Below, piece after piece: positions 7,237 to 14,699 of a stretch of DNA of 37,529 bases. Position 1 is the stretch's first letter; the number at the start of each line of letters is the position of its first letter. The notes below the pieces were generated by a model. The model was not told the origin of the DNA. It worked only from the letters and a program-made list of their open reading frames with translations, and ran no database searches. Source of the stretch: DAOSWM01 sp035380045 (GTDB lineage: Bacteria; Bacteroidota; Bacteroidia; Bacteroidales; Tenuifilaceae); contig DAOSWM010000028.1 in the NCBI GenBank assembly GCA_035380045.1, positions 1 through 37,529 on the forward strand, read 5' to 3'. Position numbers and translations under genes: made by a program.

Positions 7237-9069
7237 CTACTCCTTTACAACCTTTCTTACTGCGCTCTCTCCGTTATTGAAATACATTACAATTAGGTAA
7301 ACACCTTTTGGAAGAGTGTTGCTTTCCAATGTAATCGAGTGCGAGCCATGATAATCGTGTTCAAGTAATTTTTGGCCAATTAAATTGGATAACCTCAGGT
7401 GAACAATATTCTCTGCATTTTTAATTGTAACCGATTGGCTAAAAGGGTTTGGGTATATAACAATACTCTCTGAGTATGTTGGAATTACATCGGTGTACTC
7501 TTCGAAGGTTACGTTTACAACCTTATGGTTGTTCATGGTGAGAGTAATGGGTGTTTCTCGTCCGTTTAAATCGCCGTTCCACGAATCGAACTGCCAGCCT
7601 TCGGCTGCAATGGCGCTTAGGGTTAACTCGGAGCCTCTGTTGTAAACTGTAGGCTCTGTGTAGGTTGCGTTGTTAACTTCAACCACTCCGCTGCCAATTA
7701 CGTTTATGGTAAGGGTAAACTCCTGATCGGTTATTTCGGTAAAAGTTGCAGTAATGGTTTTGTTACCATTCATTGAAACTTCAATATGAGCGTCTCTTCC
7801 ACCCTGGTCGCCCGACCAGCTGTCGAAGTTCCAATATTCCTCAGGGAAAGCATCGAGTGAGAGGGATGTGCCGTAATCAACCTCAATGGGCGAAACGTAA
7901 CTTTCACCATTTACCTTTACTGAGCCTTCTCCAATAATTTCAAGGGTTAGAGTAACTCTTTGTATTTCGAATGTTGCTTCAATGGAGTGGTTTGTGGTAA
8001 CATTCTCGAAAGTGTAACTTTCGATGGTTCCAACGCTAACGTCATCAACTAAAACTTCTGAGACCTTGTAACCATCATTAGGAATAATGCTGAAAGTAAT
8101 GTCGTCGCCAGTACCAACAGCAACTTCTCCGCTTGGGCTAATGGTTCCGTTTTCACCTGCCGAAGCAGAAATTACAAACGCATTTGTTGAGAAGTTGGCT
8201 ACAATGGTTTGGTTTTCTGTAACATTCTCGAATGTGTAGGTGCTAACAGCACCAACGCTTACATCGTTAACGTGAACATCAACAATAAGGTAGCCTTCGT
8301 TGGGAGTTATTGTGAAAGTTTGACTTCCTCCGTGTTCAACTTCAACCTCACCGTTAGGTGTAATTGTACCAAATTCGTTGGCTGAAGCAGTAATTGTGTA
8401 GGTTTTTATTTCGAAACTTGCTTCAATGGTGTGGTTACTGCTAATGTTCTCGAAAGTGTAGGTTTCAACTGCTCCAACGCTAACCTCGTCAACCAGAACA
8501 TCGCTAACGCTGTAACCTTCGTTTGGGGTAATTGTAAAAACTTGGCTGCTGCCGTAGTTCACGTCAACTTCGCCACTGGGCGAGATGCTTCCATTCTCAT
8601 TTGCTGTTGCTGTAATGGTGTAACTGTTTACGCTAAAAACAGCCTCAATTGTGTGGTTACCGGTAATGTTCTCGAAGGTATAAGTTGAAAGTTCACCAGC
8701 GTCAACTTCGTCAACCAAAACCTGACTAATTGTACAACCTTCATTTGGTGTGATAGTAAACGTTTGGTTACTACCATGCTCAACCTCAACTTCGCCTGAA
8801 GGCGAGATGGTTCCATACTCGTTTGCAGAAGCTGAAATTACATGTGTATTTATTGCAAACGTAGCATGTATTGTGTGGTTTGCGTTAACGGTGCTGAATG
8901 TGTANNNNNNNNNNNNNNNNNNNNNNNNNNNNNNNNNNNNNNNNNNNNNNNNNNNNNNNNNNNNNNNNNNNNNNNNNNNNNNNNNNNNNNNNNNNNNNNN
9001 NNNNGGTGGTTGTGAGAAAATGCTAACCGATAAAAGCAGGTAGACAAGGGTAAGAAAGGTTCTCTTCAT
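7237..9069 (-). CDS. T9SS-sorted surface protein with ~74-residue InlB-like repeats (contains assembly gap)
   Basis: A secreted repeat protein. The signal peptide MKRTFLTLVYLLLSVSIFSQ is followed by a 100-N gap, then at least four tandem repeats of about 74 residues (each with YTFENV..NHTIEA.F, ISPSGEVEVEHG, TFTITPNEGY and VLVD.VSVG), two divergent repeats with FDSWSGD/FDSWNGD (InlB/BACT_rep-like), and a C-terminal type A T9SS sorting domain starting at YPNPF with GVYLIVMYFNNGESAVRKVVKE-like strands. The T9SS is expected to carry it across the outer membrane, probably to the surface. The true length is unknown because the gap falls in the array; the reading frame is consistent across the 100-N placeholder, which happens by chance one time in three. 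Confidence 0.85.
   Translation of the reverse strand: MKRTFLTLVYLLLSVSIFSQPXXXXXXXXXXXXXXXXXXXXXXXXXXXXXXXXXXYTFSTVNANHTIHATFAINTHVISASANEYGTISPSGEVEVEHGSNQTFTITPNEGCTISQVLVDEVDAGELSTYTFENITGNHTIEAVFSVNSYTITATANENGSISPSGEVDVNYGSSQVFTITPNEGYSVSDVLVDEVSVGAVETYTFENISSNHTIEASFEIKTYTITASANEFGTITPNGEVEVEHGGSQTFTITPNEGYLIVDVHVNDVSVGAVSTYTFENVTENQTIVANFSTNAFVISASAGENGTISPSGEVAVGTGDDITFSIIPNDGYKVSEVLVDDVSVGTIESYTFENVTTNHSIEATFEIQRVTLTLEIIGEGSVKVNGESYVSPIEVDYGTSLSLDAFPEEYWNFDSWSGDQGGRDAHIEVSMNGNKTITATFTEITDQEFTLTINVIGSGVVEVNNATYTEPTVYNRGSELTLSAIAAEGWQFDSWNGDLNGRETPITLTMNNHKVVNVTFEEYTDVIPTYSESIVIYPNPFSQSVTIKNAENIVHLRLSNLIGQKLLEHDYHGSHSITLESNTLPKGVYLIVMYFNNGESAVRKVVKE
8905..9004. other. Assembly gap (100 N)
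   Basis: Exactly 100 ambiguous bases, the usual placeholder for a gap of unknown size. It sits between the signal peptide and the repeats of the surface-protein gene, so it probably marks collapsed tandem repeats of about 222 bp. Confidence 0.97.
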
Positions 9070-9108
9070 AGTAAATGTTTTATCATAGTGTTACGAAAAA
9101 GGGGGCGA

Positions 9109-9138
9109 CAAAGTTATGAAAGTAGATGAGAAACCAAC
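9109..9138 (-). promoter_or_regulatory. Candidate promoter of the repeat surface-protein gene
   Basis: On the minus strand TAACTTTG (9109-9116) matches TAnnTTTG. GTTG at 9135-9138 (3 of 4 against TTTG) lies 18 nt upstream. The start would be near 9102, 33 nt before the ATG. This suggests the gene is transcribed separately from the TonB-receptor gene upstream. Confidence 0.4.
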
Positions 9139-9186
9139 ATTTTGTAACCGAAAAAAATGAGTATGGTGCGGTTAAGTGACTGATAG

Positions 9187-11703
9187 CTAAAAATCAAGCA
9201 TAATCTTAAGCATGAAGTTACGTTCGTACTGTGGAATTCGGGCAGCGTAGTAGCTACCGTTGGCACTACGGACGCCAGGATGGAAGTATTCGGTGTTAAG
9301 GATATTAAAAACCGAGAGCTGCGCAGAGATTCCCTTCCAGATACGTTGGTTAATAGCACCGTTAATTACGAAGTACGGTTCAATGGAATCGAACGGATTG
9401 GAAGAAATGGTTGTGCTTTGTCCAGTTTCCTTTTCCCCCACCCAATTGCAGCTTAGGCTAAAGGTTGTTGAATTCTTTATATTATAGCTGGCTCCAAAGT
9501 TTACCTGATGGGAAGCGATATCGCCAATTCTAACTTTGTTATCTTCAGTTGTGTTGTATGGGTAGGTGAAGGTATAGTTTATGTATCCTGCAAAATCATC
9601 AACTTTAATTTTTGCATTACTCTGAACACCAGCTAATACGAGTGAACCAATTGCCTGATGTTGGGTGGTGTTTACAGTATTCCCCTCTTCATCAGTAAAC
9701 GTAACATCGGCAGTTCCAACAACGCCATCGTAGCGGGCGTGATAGGCCGCAACATCAAGGTACAGCGAATTTGAAACGTTGTAACCCATGCTTACATCAA
9801 TGTTTCTAACCTTTTCGGGAGGTAACGACGGGTTGTTGAGCAAGCGGCCGGGAGTAGTTCCGTACTTGGTCCAAAAGTCGGCATCCTTAAAGGCTTCCGA
9901 GTAAATGGTTTTAAAAACCAATGAGTTATATTGGTATATGATTGCAAATTTTGGGTTAAAAACATATCCGTAGCCTCCCGTTTTCCGAATCCTGTTATGG
10001 TCGAGCCTTCCGCCCACAACCAGAAACAGGTTATTGATTGGCTGGTAGTTAAACTGTGAGAATAGTCCAATATCGTTGCTCACAAAATGGTTGCCGCCAA
10101 GTAAGCTTTCCTGATACCCGGTTTCTTCCGGAATTTCCTCTTCGCTTACCAGGTATTGCCCCTGAATATATCCGTGCCGGTATTCAGTTCCTGCAATTAG
10201 GTTGAGCTTTGGGGTGATAGTATAGTTTAAGCTAATTTCAGAACGCAGCTGTAACGAGTACGATTGGTAGTATGCGCCCCACCAGTAAGGAACTGATTGT
10301 TCGTTTTCGGGAAGAATGTTTCCTTCATCATCGGTGAGTCCAGAAATATCTAGCTCCTGATTGAAGTAACCGATATAGTAAAGTTCTTTGCTTTCTCCAT
10401 CTACAGTATTTTGCCGGAATGTTGTTATACTGGAGATATGGAGGTTGTTTGTTAGCTTGTCGCTGTACTTTGCAAAGAAAAGTGAGTTTTTTGGTATCCA
10501 GCTTGCCTCATGTTCTGGTCCAAGCTCGAAACGGTCGGTGTACCATCCGCCGTAACCTTCGTTTCGGCTGAAAGTTTGAAAACCAAGAGTAAACTTGCTG
10601 AAACCCAACCGGCCGTTGAGGAAGTAATCCTTCGTTTGGTTCGAGTACTTTGGTGTAATGCCGTTTAAATTTGAAGAATTTAGATACCCTTCGAGATCGA
10701 GAGACTGCGCAAGGGCAGCAATTGCATCGCTTTCGGTGCCAAGTATTTGTTTGTAATAATCGATAGTGTAGGGTTCGGTGCTGTAGTCCCAGTCATCATA
10801 TTTGGAAAGGTCCATTTCGTTGGAATGGTAGATTCGACCCGAAAGAGAGAATGAAATTTCTTTAAATGCTGCAGCCAGGTTCAGGTCGGTATAGAGTGTA
10901 TTCCACGTTCCGTAACCTGTATGCGAGGAGATTCCGAGGTACCTGTTTCCCTTCAGGATGTCGGGAACAGTTTTGGTGACAATGTTTACTGCACCTACGA
11001 ATGCGTTTGGACCGTAAACCGTTGTGGCCGGACCATAAACAACTTCAATCTTATCAATATTGTTTAACGGGTACTGCTTGCCAATCCAGGCGCTTCCGCT
11101 CCAAATATCATTCTGTTCAATGCCATCAACAAGAAAAAGAGTTCTGTCGGTGTTGTTCGAGCGGTAGCCACGCTGGTAAATCTGTGAGTATTCGGTTCCG
11201 TAGCCTCTGGAAATGTCAAACCCCGGAAGATCGTGAAAGATTTGCTCCAAATCGGTGTAACCTCTAACCCTAATATCTTCACTTGTAAGAATTATTGCGG
11301 TTTGGGGGGCTTCGTTCAGCTTCTCGGATTTTTTTGAAACCGATTGGATTTCAATTTGCATTAAATCCTCGAGCGAGTAGTTGTAAACATCAACAATAGG
11401 AACAAGCTTGACGCTTAGCTCGTACGACCCTTTTTCTTTGTCGTAATCCAGTGAGCTAACATCAATGCTTATAGCTTCAAACCCGTTTGTTGTAAACCTA
11501 AGATTTGCCTTGGTTGATGTTGTTACTGAAAAAAGGCCACGGGATGTAGTGAAAACGTAGTTATTCCTGCTGCTTTCAGCAACTTTTACATTTTCAAGTG
11601 GTTGATTTTTATGATCGGTAACAATTCCGTATATTAGAATATCCTGACTAGCAACGGAAAAGGGTAGGAGAAAAAAAAGAAAAGCGTAAAAGGCAACCCT
11701 CAT
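9187..11703 (-). CDS. TonB-dependent outer-membrane receptor with carboxypeptidase-like N-terminal domain
   Basis: An 838-residue outer-membrane receptor. The ATG at 11703 was chosen because a signal peptide (MRVAFYAFLFFLLPFSVASQ) begins there; an upstream in-frame ATG at 11748 adds 15 unlikely residues. A CarboxypepD_reg-like domain follows (DILIYGIVTDHKNQPLENVKV). The plug domain has SEDIRVRGYTDLEQIFHDLPG, QRGYRSNNTDRTLFLVDG and YGPNAFVGAVNIVTK. A long beta-barrel ends in an aromatic C-terminal residue (MLKIMLDF), as expected for outer-membrane insertion. No SusD partner is present and the sequence is not SusC-like. The substrate (siderophore, cobalamin, peptide or other) cannot be told. 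Confidence 0.92.
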   Translation of the reverse strand: MRVAFYAFLFFLLPFSVASQDILIYGIVTDHKNQPLENVKVAESSRNNYVFTTSRGLFSVTTSTKANLRFTTNGFEAISIDVSSLDYDKEKGSYELSVKLVPIVDVYNYSLEDLMQIEIQSVSKKSEKLNEAPQTAIILTSEDIRVRGYTDLEQIFHDLPGFDISRGYGTEYSQIYQRGYRSNNTDRTLFLVDGIEQNDIWSGSAWIGKQYPLNNIDKIEVVYGPATTVYGPNAFVGAVNIVTKTVPDILKGNRYLGISSHTGYGTWNTLYTDLNLAAAFKEISFSLSGRIYHSNEMDLSKYDDWDYSTEPYTIDYYKQILGTESDAIAALAQSLDLEGYLNSSNLNGITPKYSNQTKDYFLNGRLGFSKFTLGFQTFSRNEGYGGWYTDRFELGPEHEASWIPKNSLFFAKYSDKLTNNLHISSITTFRQNTVDGESKELYYIGYFNQELDISGLTDDEGNILPENEQSVPYWWGAYYQSYSLQLRSEISLNYTITPKLNLIAGTEYRHGYIQGQYLVSEEEIPEETGYQESLLGGNHFVSNDIGLFSQFNYQPINNLFLVVGGRLDHNRIRKTGGYGYVFNPKFAIIYQYNSLVFKTIYSEAFKDADFWTKYGTTPGRLLNNPSLPPEKVRNIDVSMGYNVSNSLYLDVAAYHARYDGVVGTADVTFTDEEGNTVNTTQHQAIGSLVLAGVQSNAKIKVDDFAGYINYTFTYPYNTTEDNKVRIGDIASHQVNFGASYNIKNSTTFSLSCNWVGEKETGQSTTISSNPFDSIEPYFVINGAINQRIWKGISAQLSVFNILNTEYFHPGVRSANGSYYAARIPQYERNFMLKIMLDF

Positions 11704-11894
11704 AGTTTTGGCTTTATTTAAATCCCAAAAAGAATAAATGCTTTCCATCCCTTTGGGGAATTACTGTTTGCTAATATCCATAAAATAGCAATGCAAGTCA
11801 ATACTATGGTGCTATTTTTATGTTAATTTTTCAATCATTATAGAACTTCGATAATACTGACATCCAGTTTTCATCAATCTTGTAATACAAAAGG

Positions 11895-11927
11895 TTTCAT
11901 CCTAACCATAATTTTTTTGTAGTTTTG
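11895..11927 (+). promoter_or_regulatory. Promoter of the TPR lipoprotein gene
   Basis: -33 TTTC (11895-11898, 3 of 4) and -7 TAGTTTTG (11920-11927, exact) are separated by 21 nt. The implied start near 11934 excludes the in-frame ATG at 11925 and supports the ATG at 11952. Confidence 0.55.
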
Positions 11928-11951
11928 CAACTCACTCAAAAAAACAGGATA

Positions 11952-12851
11952 ATGCGTTTTAATTTTTACAAAGTTTTCACAATTTTATTTGTTGTTGTTG
12001 TATCGTCGTGTGGTGCTCCAAAGCAAATACAAAATCTTAGCCTGGAGGCTAAACAGGCTAACGATAGCAAGGAGTATGCAAAAGCGCTCGAAGCGTACGA
12101 TCAGGTTATAGAGTACTACTCAGGCAAAAACAAGGTTGCCGATGGTGCGATTTACGAGGGTGCCGGAATTGCAGCCTACGAAACGGGTGATGTAAAAAAA
12201 TCGATTGAATATCTAGAGCAAGCAAAACAAACGCCTACACATGGTGAAAAAACAATTTCAACTTTAGCGTTGGCATATAAACAAATCGATAATTTGTCGA
12301 AAGAGTTAAATAATCTTGAACTGTTCGTTTCAAAATATTCTGAATCGCATAATATAAACAATGTTAATGCTCAACTTTTTGATGCATACTTTAGAAGCGA
12401 AAATTGGGATTTAGCACTAAATATTTGGTCAAAACTTTCGACTGAAAATCAGGAAGATTTGAAAAATTTGACTCAGTTCATGAAAGTTAACTGTAAGTTA
12501 GAAAAGGATAAAGAGTGTGGTGAACTTGCAGAGAAAATTTTAAAGTCTGATAAGAGCAATGTTGATGCCCTTGAGGTTCTGGCCGAGAAATACTTCTGGC
12601 TGGCCGAAAAGAGCTACCAGAAGGAGATGAAGGATTATGAACAGAACCGAACCGCAAAACAGTACAAAAAGTTACTAAAGGAGCTTGAAATCATAAATGC
12701 AAACTACCGTACATCACGCGATTATTTTTTGATGCTATATAAATTGAATCCTGATCCAAAGTTTGCCAACTACCTTGGCAATATATTCACCCGATTCGAA
12801 GTGAAGGAAAAGGCTGATTACTACTACCGCAAAGCGAAGGAGAATAATTAG
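11952..12851 (+). CDS. TPR-repeat lipoprotein
   Basis: A 299-residue lipoprotein. The signal MRFNFYKVFTILFVVVVSSC has a lipobox with the acylated Cys at residue 20. The rest is helical, with TPR-like pairs such as ANDSKEYAKALEAYDQVIEYY, GAGIAAYETGDVKKSIEYLEQAK and a C-terminal PKFANYLGNIFTRFEVKEKADYYYRKA. TPR proteins act as scaffolds, and this one is presumably anchored in the periplasmic or outer membrane. The start was placed at 11952 from the lipobox and the promoter position. Its partner is unknown. It is followed by a hairpin at 12873-12909. Confidence 0.8.
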   Translation: MRFNFYKVFTILFVVVVSSCGAPKQIQNLSLEAKQANDSKEYAKALEAYDQVIEYYSGKNKVADGAIYEGAGIAAYETGDVKKSIEYLEQAKQTPTHGEKTISTLALAYKQIDNLSKELNNLELFVSKYSESHNINNVNAQLFDAYFRSENWDLALNIWSKLSTENQEDLKNLTQFMKVNCKLEKDKECGELAEKILKSDKSNVDALEVLAEKYFWLAEKSYQKEMKDYEQNRTAKQYKKLLKELEIINANYRTSRDYFLMLYKLNPDPKFANYLGNIFTRFEVKEKADYYYRKAKENN

Positions 12852-12872
12852 TGATAGGTAATTAGTTTGATT

Positions 12873-12909
12873 GTCACACTGAGCTTCCCTGTGGCATGCT
12901 CAGTGTGAC
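12873..12909. repeat. Palindromic hairpin (GTCACACTGAGC type)
   Basis: Arms GTCACACTGAGC (12873-12884) and GCTCAGTGTGAC (12898-12909) pair perfectly around a 13-nt loop. No T run follows, so it is not a standard terminator. Dyads with this core are common dispersed intergenic repeats in Bacteroidota genomes, and it may still end or stabilise the lipoprotein mRNA. Confidence 0.65.
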
Positions 12910-13083
12910 GATATTGCAAGCTGAGAATTGCCAGTTCGACATTCAACACTTACCTTTTTACAACGGGAAGGCATCATTCGTTTGTCATGGTATGTACTGG
13001 TAAATCAAACAGTTATCACTCTCCTGTGAATAATCATTAAAATTGTATTAAAAAATCTATATTAAAAAAAACACAGGTTGTTT

Positions 13084-13114
13084 TTTGTTTCATCCTGAAA
13101 CATTCGTAGATTTG
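13084..13114 (+). promoter_or_regulatory. Promoter with embedded operator-like palindrome, upstream of the NtrC-type regulator
   Basis: -33 TTTG (13084-13087) and -7 TAGATTTG (13107-13114) are exact consensus matches with a 19-nt spacer. The palindrome TGTTTCA-TCC-TGAAACA (13086-13102) occupies most of that spacer, so a dimeric protein bound there would block the housekeeping polymerase. The start is expected near 13121, leaving a ~205-nt leader. Confidence 0.65.
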
Positions 13115-13268
13115 AAATGATACATTTTATTTATGCAGAAACCTTTTTTACAGTTCAAGAGTAGCAAAGCAACCCACTCAATCCTTTTCCTGCAAGAGTA
13201 TAGAAGTTGCAGCACTCATGCCTGCGAAGTTTTCAGAATACAAACCCAGCACACAATCAACCATTCAT

Positions 13269-13306
13269 CTTGCTTTTCCTGCCTGCAGCAGGCTGGTGCA
13301 AGCAAG
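13269..13306 (+). promoter_or_regulatory. Strong leader hairpin 20 nt upstream of the regulator start
   Basis: CTTGCTT (13269-13275) pairs with AAGCAAG (13300-13306). CC pairs with GG inside that, and GCCTG (13281-13285) pairs with CAGGC (13289-13293) around CAG. It lies in the predicted 5' untranslated leader, just before the ATG at 13326, with no T run after it. Confidence 0.5.
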
Positions 13307-13325
13307 TCAATAATTCAATTATTAG

Positions 13326-14699
13326 ATGGCAAATACCTGTATAGTAGCAATTGATGATAATAGGGAGATATTAATTTCCTTACGAATTGTCCTAGGTAAA
13401 CATTTTGATGATGTTAAGTGCTTCCCTGAACCAAACCAGGCTGCCGAAGCTATAATTGAGGAGGGTAAGTGCGATGTGGTCCTCCTCGACATGAACTTTA
13501 TGCCGGGGGAAACCAGCGGAGAGGAAGGCTTACGTTTTCTTGAAAAGGTAAGGAAGCTCGATCCAACGGTATCGGTTGTGATGATGACCGCCTACGGTGA
13601 TATCGATTTGGCTGTTAACGCGATGAAGATGGGGGCAACCGACTTTGTTGTAAAACCTTGGGAAAACAAGAAGTTGGTGGCAACTGTACTATCGTCGTTT
13701 AAATTAACTCGTTCACAACGTGAGCTGGTCAAAGTTCGCGATGGTCAGCGAATTATTGCTAGCGATGCAGACCAGCCTTTCGCGAATATGATAGGAGATT
13801 CAGAAGCCATGAAACAGGTTTACAGTACCATAGAAAAGGTAGCAGGAACCGATGCAAATGTGCTTATTTTGGGCGAGAATGGTACTGGAAAGGAATTGGT
13901 TGCCAGGGCAATACATAGGAAATCTGCTAGATCAGATAAACTATTTATTTCGGTTGACATGGGTTCCATAGCTGAAAATCTATTCGAAAGTGAATTGTTT
14001 GGTCATGTGAAGGGAGCATTTACTGACGCAAAAGAGAACCGAACAGGTAGATTCGAAGTGGCCAACGGAGGGACTGTTTTCCTTGATGAAATTGCGAATA
14101 TTCCCTTAACCCTTCAGGCAAAATTACTTACTGTTATTCAGAATCGTGAAGTCACACGAGTCGGAGCAACTTCTACTAAAAGTATCGATGTTCGGCTTGT
14201 TTTTGCAACCAACGCAAATATTCAGGAACTTGTTGAAAGCGGTACTTTTCGTCAGGATTTATACTACCGAATAAATACCGTTGAGATTCACCTGCCTCCA
14301 CTTCGCGAAAGGGACGATGATATTTTTTTGCTTACCGATTATTTCTTAGAGCATTACGCTCATAAGTACGGACGTTCAAAGTTAAAACTTTCCAAAGCTT
14401 CGTATAGGTTACTAAAATCGTATAGCTGGCCGGGTAATGTGAGGGAATTACGTCATGCGATTGAAAGGGCTATAATTTTGACAGAGGGTGATGTAATTGA
14501 ACCCGATTCAATACTATTGAACACTAAGGACAGTCAAAAATCAATTTCAAATAGCTCAAGCTTAAATATTGAGGATGTTGAAAAAAAAGCAATCATTCAG
14601 TCGCTTAAGCTGCATAAAGGAAACGTAAGTTTAGCCGCCAAGGAGTTGGGGTTGGGTAGAACTACTCTTTACAGAAAAATGACAAAGTATGGTCTTTAA
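13326..14699 (+). CDS. NtrC-family sigma-54-dependent response regulator
   Basis: 457 residues in three domains. The receiver has an acidic pair at IDDN (10-11) and phosphoacceptor Asp55 in VVLLDMNF. The AAA+ sigma-54 activator domain has Walker A GENGTGKE, the ESELFGHVKGAFTDA loop, Walker B FLDEI and WPGNVRELRH. The C-terminal Fis-type helix-turn-helix (GNVSLAAKELGLGRTTLYRKM) binds enhancers. The sigma-54-contacting loop reads GAFTDA where the classical form is GAFTGA, a substitution also met in other members of this family. It overlaps its kinase gene by 11 nt. Targets are unknown; the palindrome at 13086-13102 suggests autoregulation. Confidence 0.93.
   Translation: MANTCIVAIDDNREILISLRIVLGKHFDDVKCFPEPNQAAEAIIEEGKCDVVLLDMNFMPGETSGEEGLRFLEKVRKLDPTVSVVMMTAYGDIDLAVNAMKMGATDFVVKPWENKKLVATVLSSFKLTRSQRELVKVRDGQRIIASDADQPFANMIGDSEAMKQVYSTIEKVAGTDANVLILGENGTGKELVARAIHRKSARSDKLFISVDMGSIAENLFESELFGHVKGAFTDAKENRTGRFEVANGGTVFLDEIANIPLTLQAKLLTVIQNREVTRVGATSTKSIDVRLVFATNANIQELVESGTFRQDLYYRINTVEIHLPPLRERDDDIFLLTDYFLEHYAHKYGRSKLKLSKASYRLLKSYSWPGNVRELRHAIERAIILTEGDVIEPDSILLNTKDSQKSISNSSSLNIEDVEKKAIIQSLKLHKGNVSLAAKELGLGRTTLYRKMTKYGL

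Larger units (their letters stand above)
12852..13325 (+). other. 474-bp intergenic/leader region
   Basis: No convincing gene. It holds, in order, a 12-bp dyad (12873-12909), AT-rich sequence, a consensus promoter with an embedded palindrome (13084-13114), and about 200 nt of transcribed leader with a strong hairpin (13269-13306). A 73-codon frame starting at 13133 overlaps the regulator start but has an unprotein-like composition. Confidence 0.7.

Noticed and set aside
7300..8900. Regularly spaced repeats of about 222 bp considered as a CRISPR or satellite array
   Set aside because: The repeats are in frame, encode a consistent ~74-residue protein module and lack spacer-like unique segments.
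8905..9004. Apparent in-frame continuity of the surface protein across the N run, as evidence that the gap is truly 100 bp
   Set aside because: A 100-N block is a standard placeholder; frame agreement has a one-in-three chance.
12873..12909. Dyad after the TPR lipoprotein as a rho-independent terminator
   Set aside because: No T run follows the stem. It fits a dispersed palindromic repeat better.
12852..13325. A -24/-12 sigma-54 promoter upstream of the NtrC-type regulator
   Set aside because: No TGGCAC-N5-TTGC-like match with correct spacing was found by eye; the nearest candidate (TGATAC...ATGC) has the wrong spacing.
13133..13354. 73-codon frame starting just after the predicted transcription start of the NtrC-type regulator
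   Set aside because: It overlaps the regulator start by 28 nt in another frame, has an unprotein-like composition, and spans the leader hairpin. More likely untranslated leader.
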